Shown here piece after piece: positions 45,188 through 55,307 of a stretch of DNA of 64,000 bases; position 1 is the first letter of the stretch, and each line of letters begins with the position of its first letter. The notes under the pieces were generated by a model. The model ran no database searches and was not told the origin of the DNA. It saw nothing but the letters and a program-made list of their open reading frames with translations. This stretch comes from Rhodobacter sp. Its GTDB lineage: Bacteria; Pseudomonadota; Alphaproteobacteria; Rhodobacterales; Rhodobacteraceae. The stretch spans positions 293,439 to 357,438 of the forward strand of contig JADJAB010000004.1 in NCBI GenBank assembly GCA_016704435.1, in the 5' to 3' direction. A program made the position numbers and the translations under genes.

Positions 45188-46669
45188 ATGACACTACGCT
45201 TGGCATCGACATCGGAACCTTCGAATCCAAGGGCGTGCTGGTCGATGCCGATGGCCGTATCACTGCCACTGCCACCCGCCCCCACAAGATGCTGGTGCCG
45301 CGCCCCGGCTGGGCCGAACACCGCGCCGAGGAAGACTGGTGGGGCGATTTCGTGGCGATCTGCCGCGAGGTGCTGGCGACCTCGGGCATCGCCGCCAAGG
45401 ATATTCGCGCGGTCGCCACCAGCGCCATCGGCCCCTGCATGCTGCCGGTGGACGGGAAAGGCGCGCCGCTGATGAATGGCGTGCTATACGGCGTCGACAC
45501 CCGCGCCACCGCCCAGATTGCGGCGCTGAACGCCGAAATCGGCAAGGATCGCATCCATGCCACCTGCGGCAATGCGCTGACCTCGCAATCGGTGGGGCCG
45601 AAGATCCGGTGGCTGAAGGACACCCACCCGGACCTTTTCACCCGCACGGCCAAGGTGCTGACCTCGACCAGCTACATCACCTGGAAGCTGACGGGCGAGC
45701 ATGTGATCGACCACTACACGGCGGCGAATTTCTCGCCGCTCTATGATGTCGGCAAGCTGGACTGGACCGATGCCCTGGCCGATTTCCTGCCGCTCGACAG
45801 GCTGCCCCGGCTGCTGTGGTCCACCGATATCGCGGGCCATGTGACGGCAGCAGCGGCATGCGAAACCGGCCTTGCGGAAGGCACCCCCGTCACCTGCGGC
45901 ACCATCGACGCGGCGGCCGAGGCGGTCAGCGTGGGCGTGCAATCGCCGGGCGAGATGATGATGATGTATGGCTCCACCATCTTCATGATCCAGATCACCG
46001 AACGCCCGGTCCGCGACCCGCGCCTGTGGTATGCGCCCTGGCTGTTTCCCGGCCTGCATGCCTCGATGGCGGGGCTGGCGACCTCTGGCACCCTGACCCA
46101 CTGGTTCCGCGACCAGCTGGCACGGGATGCCGATTTCGCCGCCCTCACGGCCGAAGCAGAGGTCAGCCCGAAAGGCGCCAAGGGGCTGATATGCCTTCCC
46201 TATTTCTCGGGCGAGCGGACGCCGATCCATGACCCTGCCGCCAAGGGCGCCTTCTTCGGCCTTGACCTGACCCATAGCCGCGGCGACATGTTCCGCGCCG
46301 TGCTGGAAGGCATCGCCGCGGGCACCGCCATGTGATCGAGACCTACTGCCGAAGCCGGCGCAACCGCGCGCAGGGTGCTGGCGGTGGGCGGCGGTACCCA
46401 GAACGCCGTCTGGATGCAGGCCACCTCCGGATCTGTGCGGGGTGCCGCAGATGGTCTGCGACAAGACGATGGGCGCAAGCTATGGCAACGCCTTTCTGGC
46501 CGCAGTGGCGGTGGGCGCAGCCAGCCCCGAGGAAATCACCGCCTGGAACCCTGTGGCGCGCACCGTCACCCCGCAGAAGGTGCCGGCCTATGACCGGCGG
46601 CAATACCCGCTGTGGAAGGCGCTTTACGCCCAGAGCCGCGACATCGCCCATGCGCTGGGGGAAAGCTGA
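45188..46669 (+). pseudogene. FGGY-family carbohydrate kinase, several frameshifts
   Basis: About 494 residues. Xylulokinase/ribulokinase-like: GIDIGTFESKGVLVDADGRI at the start (out of frame with the ATG), MNGVLYGVDTRATAQIAALN, TCGTIDAAAEAVSVGVQSPG, MMYGSTIFMIQI, CLPYFSGERTPIHDP and AVGGGTQNAVWMQATS. The main frame 45235-46335 is open; shifts lie near 45200, 46330, 46425 and 46440. The end ALYAQSRDIAHALGES overlaps the next start (TGATG). It phosphorylates a keto- or aldo-sugar or polyol; with rbsK this locus holds two sugar kinases. Confidence 0.82.
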
Positions 46670-47405
46670 TGCAGTTCGACCGCATGCGCCCGGACCAGAT
46701 CGCCGCCGCCATCGCTGCCGGAACTCCGGTCGTGCTGCCTGTCGGGGTGATGGAATACCACGGCGCGCACCTGCCCGCGGGCGTGGACCTGCTGGCGGTG
46801 ACGGAAACGCTGGCGCGGCTTGGGGATGCCATCATCACCCTGCCATCCTTTGCCTATGGTGCGGCCAGCCATGCCGTCGCGGGGCCGGAGGGCAGCGGCA
46901 CGCTGCATCTGGACGCCACCGCCCTTCTGCCAATGGCCGAGGCGCTGTTCGCCGCCCTGCTGACCGCCCGGCTTTCGCAATGTCCACGGCGTTATCCACC
47001 ACCAGACCGAGAATTTTGCCCAAGGCATGCCGACCGACCTGACCTTTCGTCTGGCAGCCCGCAACGCGATCTTCCGGCATCTTGAAGGCGGTGCGGGGGG
47101 CCGGGTGGTGGGGCGACCGGGGGATGCAGGATTACTATGCCGAAGCGCAAGCCGGGGCCGATCCGTTCAACTGGATCCGCATCCACCCCTTGTTCCCGCA
47201 AGGGGCCGATTTCCCCTTTGACCATGCCGGGGTTGGCGAAACCGCCCTGATGCTGGCGCTGGCGCCCGAGACGGTCGACATGGACCGCGCGCCGGAGGGC
47301 GGGCACTGGTACACCGAGACCGCACCGCAAGCGACGGCTGAAATCGGCGAACGCGGCGTGCAGAACGCGCTGACCCATCTGCGCGGTTGCCTGGGCCTGG
47401 GCTAG
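46669..47405 (+). pseudogene. Creatininase-family hydrolase, two frameshifts
   Basis: About 245 residues. MQFDRMRPDQIAAAIAAGTP, VLPVGVMEYHGAHLPAGVDL (metal Glu/His/Asp), NVHGVIHHQTENFAQGM, WWGDRGMQDYYAEAQAG and DHAGVGETALMLALAPE (metal Glu) identify the creatininase/amidohydrolase family. Shifts near 46972 and 47086, both one base extra. Relatives include creatinine amidohydrolase and IolN-type hydrolases that open cyclic diketones in Thermotoga inositol breakdown. The stop TAG is shared base for base with the opposite stop of the next gene (CTAG). Confidence 0.8.
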
Positions 47406-48360
47406 CCGAACATCGCCTGGACTCACGATCCGGTTGGTCGCGGCGGCGTCCTGACGTGCCTGCGCCTCGGCCAAGGCCGGGATCCTTTGCCAGCTCTCCG
47501 CGATCTCGCGCAGACGATCCGTCAGGCGGATGTTCTCGCGCGCCTCCTCCACCGGGTTCAGGCCGGAATGGTCCGGGAAGGTGTCGAAGTAGATCACGCC
47601 GTCATAGCGCGCGCGGGCCAGTTCGACGAACAGCTCCACCACCTGCACCGGATGCACCGAGCCCGCCATCAGCCCGTCGTCGCGCTTGCCGTAGCCGTCG
47701 TTCAGATGCACGCCGAGGATGCGGCTGTGCCGCGCCGCCATCTGTGCCGCCTGCGCCGGCATCTCGCCGGCGTAAAGCACATGGGCAAAGTCCAGCGTCA
47801 CCCCGGTGTTGCGGCGGTCCACCTCGCGCAGTGCCAGCAGCGTTGCCCCCATGTCGGGCATCAGCGCAAAGGCACGCGGCTCGTTCGGCTTGTATTCCAG
47901 CGCGATGTCGACGCCGGGGTGATGGTCGGCCACCTCGGCGATCGCCTCCAGCGTCAGGTCCCACAGCCGGTCGTAATCGACCTGGAACGAATAGTCGAAG
48001 CCGTCCTGCCCCATCCACAGCGTCATCACCTGCCCGCCCATCGCGGCGCAGGCGTCGATGCCCTGTTTGGTCTGGTCGATCGCGGCGCGGCGGGCCTTTG
48101 CGTCGGGGTGGGTAAAGGCCCCCAGCCGAAAGCCGGGATCGGTGTAGTAGCGCATCGCAAGGCCGTTCAGCGCCATGCCGTGATCGGCCAGCAGTGCCTT
48201 CGCTCTGCCGGGTGTGGCGGTCAAAATGGTCGGGAAAGTTCAGGTCGGCGGCAGTCAGCCCGCCCACCTGCCCCGCCCCGCGGATCATCTCGGCCACCGT
48301 GCCGCCCTTCAGCTTGAAGGCGTTCAGGCGGGCGGCATAGCGGGGGTAGCTGGCGATCAT
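47402..48360 (-). pseudogene. TIM-barrel sugar (phosphate) isomerase/epimerase, two frameshifts
   Basis: About 319 residues. Starts MIASYPRYAARLNAFKLKGG; AP endonuclease 2-like barrel with GGQVMTLWMGQDGFDYSFQV, DIALEYKPNEPRAFALMPDM (metal Glu), VTLDFAHVLYAGEM (metal Asp), ILGVHLNDGYGKRDDGL (His) and VIYFDTFPDHSGLNPVEEAR. The frame shifts near 48206 (after HFDRHTRQ) and near 47425 (before QAMFG and TAG), each one base extra. It is in the same direction as the GntR gene, seven bases after it. An epimerase of a keto-acid sugar is plausible. Confidence 0.8.
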
Positions 48361-48367
48361 CTCTATC

Positions 48368-49101
48368 TCATTTCTGCTTTTCGAAGAGGTCGGGGCGGTC
48401 ACGCTCCAACGGTTCCAGATAGCGGATCAACTGGCCCAGATGCGCCTGCGTCGCTTCGCGCGCGGCTGCCGGATCGCGGGCTTCCAGCGCGGCGACGATG
48501 GCGCGATGCTCATCCAGCGTCTGCCCGACCCGGCCCGGCACCGGCAGGATCATCTGCCGCGCCCGGTTGACGTGCAGCCAGGCGGTTTCGGCCACCTGCG
48601 CCAGCCGCCGGAAGCCGGTGAAGGACAGGATCAGCTCATGCAAGGCCGCATCGGCCTGGTAAAACCCCGGAATGTCGCCGCTTTCAACCAGTGCGGCCTG
48701 ATGGCTGAGGTTGCGGCGCAGAAGCTGCACCTGCTCGTCGGTGATGGTCGCGGCCACCAGCCCCACGGCATGCAACTCGATCGCCTCGCGCAGAAAGGCG
48801 CCTTCGCGGATCTCGTCCATCGAGAACCGCGCCACGAACGTGCCCGCCTGCGGCACCACATCGACCAGCCCCTCGGCCGCCAGCCGCGCCACCGCATCCG
48901 ACACCGGGCTGCGGCTGACCCCAGCGCGGCGCAGATCTCGGGCTTGCGCAGGATCTCGCCGGGGCGGTAGCTGACCGACAGGATCGCCAGCCGCCGCGAC
49001 TGGTAGGCCCGCTGCCCAAGCGAGCCGCCGAACAGCCCAAGCGGCTTCAGCCGGGCGGCTGCATTCGTCTCTTGTGGCGTGGGTGGCGGCGGTTGTAGCA
49101 T
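48368..49101 (-). pseudogene. GntR-family regulator with FCD domain, one frameshift
   Basis: About 245 residues. N-terminal winged helix-turn-helix: RAYQSRRLAILSVSYRPGEI, LRKPEICAALGVSRSPVSDA and VARLAAEGLVDVVPQAGTFV; C-terminal FCD ligand-binding domain with LREAIELHAVGL, QADAALHELILSFTGF and DEHRAIVAALEARDP (metal-type Asp/His). One missing G near 48920 breaks ALGVSRSPV; length modulo three agrees. Its ATG lies two bases after a perfect palindrome that is repeated at 38083, so it probably regulates itself and the locus, with a sugar acid or phosphate as the effector. Confidence 0.85.
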
Positions 49102-49102
49102 G

Positions 49103-49114
49103 CTAACATGTTAG
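49103..49114. promoter_or_regulatory. Palindrome CTAACATGTTAG, candidate GntR operator (second copy)
   Basis: Same 12-base palindrome as 38083-38094, with 17 identical bases around it (49099-49115). It is directly upstream of the GntR ATG and 37 bases before the UxaA-type gene start on the other strand, ideal for autoregulation and for control of the divergent operon. Confidence 0.72.
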
Positions 49115-49150
49115 ACAAGGGCCGTGCCCTGTCAAGGAACCGGAGGGGCC

Positions 49151-50663
49151 ATGGCCAACGGGATCATCCGGCTGAACGGCGCCGACAATGTGGTGATCGC
49201 GCTGGCCGACCTGGCGGCAGGGGCGCGGCCCGAGGGCCTGGGCGGGGACCTGCCGGGGCCGGTGCCGCGCGGCCACAAGATCGCCACACGGGCGATCACC
49301 AAGGGCGAGCAGGTGGTGCGCTATGGCCAGATCATCGGCCAGGCGACGACGGATATCCCGGCCTTCGCCCATGTCCACAGCCACAACCTCGGCATGGGGC
49401 CGCACAGTGACGACTACGCCATCGGCCGCGATTGCCGGCCCCTTGCGCCGCAGAAGCCGCGGGACTTCATGGGCTTCCACCGCCCCGACGGCACAGTGGG
49501 CACGCGGAATTACCTGGGCATCCTGACAAGCGTGAACTGCTCGGGGTCCGTCGCGCGCTTCATCGCCGAGGCGGCAGAGCGCGACCCGGTGCTGGCTGCA
49601 ATCCCCGGCATCGACGGGATCGTGCCGATCGTGCACCAGACCGGCTGCGGCATGTCGGGCACGAACGAGGGTTACCAGACCCTGATGCGCACGCTGAAGG
49701 GTTACGCGCGCAACCCCAATTTCGGCGGCATCCTGCTGGTCGGCCTGGGCTGCGAGGTGATGCAGGTGCCCGACCTCGTCGGGCAAGGCCGGCTGCGCCC
49801 CGACGGCAATTTCCGCTACATGACCATTCAGGGCGAAGGCGGCACACGGGCGACAATCGCGCGCGCGCTTGGCGTGTTGCGCGAGATGGCGCAGGTGGCG
49901 GGCGGGGCAAAACGCGCGCGCGCCCCGGTCTCAAAGCTGATGGTCGGGCTGCAATGCGGCGGCTCGGACGGCTATTCCGGCATCACCGCCAACCCCGCCC
50001 TGGGCCATGCCTCTGACCTGTTGGTCGCCATGGGCGGCACCACGATCCTGTCGGAAACGCCGGAAATCTACGGCGCCGAGCACCTGCTGACCCGACGCGC
50101 GGTATCGGCGGAAGTGGGGGAGCGGCTGATCGAACGCATCCGCTGGTGGGAGGACTACACCGCCCGCAACGAGGGTGAAATGGACAACAACCCCTCTCCC
50201 GGCAACAAGCGCGGCGGGCTGACCACCATCCTGGAGAAATCCCTGGGCGCAGTGGCCAAGGGCGGCACCGCGCCCCTTGCGGGCGTCTACAAATTCGCCG
50301 AACCCGTCACCACGCCCGGCTTCACCTATATGGACAGCCCCGGCTATGACCCGTGTTCTGTCACCGGCCAGATCGCGAGCGGAGCGACGATCATCGTCTT
50401 TACCACCGGCCGCGGCTCGGTCTCGGGCTACAAGCCCAGTCCTTGCATCAAGCTGGCGACCAATTCGGAGATGTATGGCCGGATGAAAGAGGACATGGAC
50501 ATCAACTGCGGCGATATCCTCGACGGGGTGAGCATCGAGTCGAAAGGTATTGAAATCTTGCAGAAAATCATTTCCGGTAGCCTCGGGCGAACAGTCCCTT
50601 TCGGAACAACTTGGCTTTGGCGGCGCGGAATTCGTGCCCTGGCAGATCGGAGCAGTGATGTGA
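49151..50663 (+). CDS. UxaA-family sugar-acid dehydratase (altronate/galactarate type), one frameshift
   Basis: About 504 residues. Iron-dependent dehydratase with an N-terminal SAF domain (VPRGHKIATRAITKGEQVVR; AHVHSHNLGMG) and the UxaA/GarD catalytic part VGTRNYLGILTSVNCSGSVA, QTGCGMSGTNEGYQTLMRTL, GLQCGGSDGYSGITANPALG and INCGDILDGVSIESKG. Near 50576 one extra G shifts the frame; without it the end reads ISVASGEQSLSEQLGFGGAE to FVPWQIGAVM, the normal family end. The stop overlaps the methyltransferase start (GTGA). GGAGG precedes the ATG. Substrate among altronate-like acids is inferred. Confidence 0.9.
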
Positions 50664-51430
50664 GCGATGAGCATTATCCCCCCCGGCTGATCGCCATGCT
50701 CGAGGCCGTCTGGGGGATCGGGTTTCTCTCTCCCGGCGGCGCAGCCGAAGTTGCGCGCGTGCTGGAAGGCCGTGACCTGAAAGGCAAGTCGGTGCTGGAC
50801 ATCGGCTGCGGCGCGGGTGGCATCGACGTGGCGCTGGCCAAGGCGCATGGCGCTGCCTACGTCACCGGGATCGACGTGGAAGACAGCGTGATCAGCCATG
50901 CCCGCGCTCTGGTCGCCCGGCAAGGGTTGGCGGACCGCATCGGCTTGGCCAAGGTCGCCCCCGGCCCGTTGCCTTTCCCGCCCGGCACCTTCGACGTGGT
51001 TTTTTCCAAGGATTCCATCGTCCATATCCCCGACAAGGCCGCGCTGATGGCCGAAGTGGCGCGGGTGCTGCGGCCGGGCGGCTGGTTCCTGGCCTCGGAC
51101 TGGCTGATCGGGACCGACGACATCTCGCCTCTGATGGCTGCGTATATTGCCGCCGAGGGTCTCGATTTCGGCATGGCCACGCCCGCTCGCTACCGGGCCG
51201 CGATGGAGGGCGCGGGGATGAAAGACATCGCCATCACTTCGCGCAATGAATGGTATCGCCATGAGGCGCGAACCGAGGTGGCGCGGATGAAGGGCGAGAC
51301 CGGGAAGAACGCCGCCATCCTTGTCGGGCAGGACTTCGTGACCCATAACATCGGGATATGGGAACGGATGATCCCGGTCCTCGACACCGGCGAACACTGC
51401 CCCACCCACCTTGCAGCGCGAAAGCCATGA
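50660..51430 (+). CDS. Class I SAM-dependent methyltransferase
   Basis: 256 residues from a GTG (VSDEHYPPRLIAMLEAVWGI) that overlaps the UxaA stop. SAM-binding motif I VLDIGCGAGGIDVALA, motif II VTGIDVEDSVISHA, and DVVFSKDSIVHIPDKAALMA follow. It resembles phosphoethanolamine/small-molecule N-methyltransferases. The preceding frameshift makes it look fused to UxaA; I treat it as separate because the unshifted UxaA end and the overlap are both perfect. A methyltransferase in sugar catabolism is unusual. Confidence 0.85.
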   Translation: MSDEHYPPRLIAMLEAVWGIGFLSPGGAAEVARVLEGRDLKGKSVLDIGCGAGGIDVALAKAHGAAYVTGIDVEDSVISHARALVARQGLADRIGLAKVAPGPLPFPPGTFDVVFSKDSIVHIPDKAALMAEVARVLRPGGWFLASDWLIGTDDISPLMAAYIAAEGLDFGMATPARYRAAMEGAGMKDIAITSRNEWYRHEARTEVARMKGETGKNAAILVGQDFVTHNIGIWERMIPVLDTGEHCPTHLAARKP

Positions 51431-52221
51431 TCCCGCCCTACGCCTGGCCCGACCCAGACCGCGACCACGCCAACGGCGCCTTCATCGCCGAGGCCGACAG
51501 CTACCCCCCCGCCTGGGCTGCCGTGGCGGCCGCCTTTCGCACCAATGCCGGCGACCGGGCGCATCTGGACCTGCCCTATGGGCCGGGCGCGCGGGAGTGC
51601 TTCGATCTGTTCCTGCCGGCGCGGCAGCCGGCCGGGGTAATCGTTTTTGTCCATGGCGGCTACTGGATGGCCTTTGGTCGCGAAAGCTGGTCGCATCTGG
51701 CGGCCGGGCCGCTCAGTTGGGGCTGGGCGGTGGCGATGCCGTCCTACACCCTGGCGCCCGCGGCGCGGATATCGCAGATGACGGCGGAAATCGCTGCCGC
51801 CTGCCGGGCGATTGCCGCCGAAGTCCCGGGGCCGATGGTGGTCACGGGCCATTCGGCCGGCGGGCATCTGGCGGCGCGGATGGGCTGCGCCGACGTGGAT
51901 GTGCCGGTGCGCCGGGTGGTGCCGATCTCTCCTCTGGCGGAGCTTGGGCCGCTGATGGCCACGAAGATGAACGCCGCGCTGCAACTGGACGCCGCCGAAT
52001 GCGCTGCCGAAAGCCCCGCGCGCCATGCCCTGCGCAAGGGCACCTCGGCGCATGTCTGGGTGGGCGCGCAGGAACGGCCCCAGTTCCTGATGCAGGCGCG
52101 CCTTCTGTCCGAGGAATGGGATTGCCCCTGGACGCCCGACCCCGGCCGGCACCATTTCGACGTCATCGACGCCTTGGCAGACCCGCATTCGCCACTGGTC
52201 GAGTCGCTGCTCGAAAACTGA
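51427..52221 (+). CDS. Alpha/beta hydrolase, kynurenine formamidase/arylesterase-like
   Basis: 264 residues from MIPPYAWPDPDRDHANGAFI; ATG overlaps the methyltransferase stop (ATGA). Oxyanion motif FVHGGYWMAF, nucleophile elbow VVTGHSAGGHLAARM and the catalytic His in GRHHFDVIDALAD. HGGYW is typical of formamidase-like hydrolases. Third and last gene of the UxaA-methyltransferase-hydrolase operon; the ester or amide substrate is unknown. Could be a lactonase acting with the sugar dehydrogenases. Confidence 0.85.
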   Translation: MIPPYAWPDPDRDHANGAFIAEADSYPPAWAAVAAAFRTNAGDRAHLDLPYGPGARECFDLFLPARQPAGVIVFVHGGYWMAFGRESWSHLAAGPLSWGWAVAMPSYTLAPAARISQMTAEIAAACRAIAAEVPGPMVVTGHSAGGHLAARMGCADVDVPVRRVVPISPLAELGPLMATKMNAALQLDAAECAAESPARHALRKGTSAHVWVGAQERPQFLMQARLLSEEWDCPWTPDPGRHHFDVIDALADPHSPLVESLLEN

Positions 52222-53008
52222 CACGGCGCCCCGTTCAGGCGGTTCCGGTCAGCTCCGCCAGCCCGTCCTTGCGCGGTGCCTGCCATCGGAATCCAGATGG
52301 TCAGGCTGAAGGTCAGGGCATGCACCGGGATGCGAAAGGCAAAGCCGAACAGCCGGCGCTCCGTATCGCCGTCCACTGCCTTCCGGCAATTGCCAAAGCC
52401 GCAAGTGTCATTCGGCCCGCCGGCAATCGCATGCAGACGCCGACCAGAACGCCCGTTGGCCGCGATCGCCCCGGCCGGCGCGATGTCCCACAACCGGACC
52501 ATGGCGCCCATATCGGAATGGCCGTCCGGCCACCGGCGCGTTTCCAGGATTGAAAAGACCGCCCCTGGCGGTGCGCGATCTCCCTCGTTGCGTTCCATCT
52601 GCCGGGCCTGACAGGTAGTTGTCGACCGCCAGATTCCCCGGATCCAAGGCGTCAGGATGTCATTGGTGTTCCGGGCGTCTCAACGGCCCTGCGTCGCTTC
52701 CATCATGTCGGTCCCACCGGACTGCGACGCCACCTCGGCTTCGCCGAACTGGTGACCCGGTCGGGCAGTTCGTTGAAGTCGATCCGGATGCCGGAGATGG
52801 CCGCGAACGCGGCTCCACCAGCGACGGATGGCCCAACCATCCGGTGACGGCCTACTCAGCCGAAACGGCGCGAGCCTTCGACGAGATGATCGCGGCGGTC
52901 GCCAGCAGGTCCGCGGCGGCAGATCCTGGTCCGGGCCGGGCCCGCAAGACACTGCTTGCGCCTGCCCCCCGTGGCCCCGTCATTTCACCTTGGCGCGCGG
53001 CGGCGGCT
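52222..53008. other. 787-base region without a recognisable gene
   Basis: Open frames exist on both strands, but none has a signal, family motif or ribosome site I can support. The amino-acid patterns are Arg/Pro-rich and look like translated GC-rich filler. It may be a decayed gene or two short ones broken by sequence errors. No strong hairpin or repeat found. It separates the sugar locus from the convergent pgi operon, so transcripts from both sides should end here. Confidence 0.45.
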
Positions 53009-54616
<1,608 letters not shown>

Positions 54617-54632
54617 GTCGGTCACTCCGCCC

Positions 54633-55307
54633 CTATTCAGCCCAATGCACGACGGCCTGATCCAGCACTGCCCGGATCGGCGCCTTTTCGATCGGCAAAG
54701 TGGCGGCCTTTTCGATGGCCGCGCGCTTGTCCGCGCCGGTGATCAGCACATGCACCTTGATCGCCGCCCGCAGCACTGGCGCGGTCAGGGTCACCCGCGG
54801 CTCTCCGGCGCCTTCGGCCCGCATCGGCAGGATCAGGCGCGGCGTCGACGACAGCGCCTCGGCCAGCCGGTCGGCGCCGGGAAAGAGGCTGGCGGTGTGC
54901 ATGTCCGCCCCCATGCCGAGGAGCAGGACCGAGATCGGCAGATGCGGCCGAAGCCCGTCTTCCAGCGCCGGGACGGCCTCTTCCGGCACCTCATGGCCCG
55001 GCGCGTACAGCGGCAGAAACCGCGCCTTCGCGGCGCGGCCTTTCAACAGCCGCTCGCGCAGCAGCCGCGTGTTGGAGCGCGGGCTGTCTTCGGCCACCCA
55101 GCGTTCGTCGTTCAGCACCACCGCGACATTGGCCCAGTCCAGGTCAACGCCGGAAAGCGTGTCGAACACCGGCCCCGGCGTGGTGCCGCCCGGAACGCAA
55201 AGCGTCGCCCGCCCCTCGCGGCGCAGGAAATCCGACAATTCCGAAGCGATCAGATTTGCCAGCTGCAGAAACAGCATCTCGCGGTCGGGATAGATCTCCA
55301 TCTCCAT
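54633..55307 (-). CDS. pgl: 6-phosphogluconolactonase
   Basis: 224 residues, DevB/Pgl family. PGGTTPGPVFDTLS near residue 39 and VVLNDERWVAEDSPRSNTRL near residue 62 are typical, with LLGMGADMHTASLFPG (active His). Converts the zwf product to 6-phosphogluconate. The ATG overlaps the zwf stop (TGATG), and pgi follows after 16 bases. The ATG used is the first of two near ones (MEMEIYPDRE). Confidence 0.95.
   Translation of the reverse strand: MEMEIYPDREMLFLQLANLIASELSDFLRREGRATLCVPGGTTPGPVFDTLSGVDLDWANVAVVLNDERWVAEDSPRSNTRLLRERLLKGRAAKARFLPLYAPGHEVPEEAVPALEDGLRPHLPISVLLLGMGADMHTASLFPGADRLAEALSSTPRLILPMRAEGAGEPRVTLTAPVLRAAIKVHVLITGADKRAAIEKAATLPIEKAPIRAVLDQAVVHWAE

Noticed and set aside
49151..51430. 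Dehydratase-methyltransferase fusion protein
   Set aside because: One inserted G explains it; corrected frames give normal separate ends (see findings).
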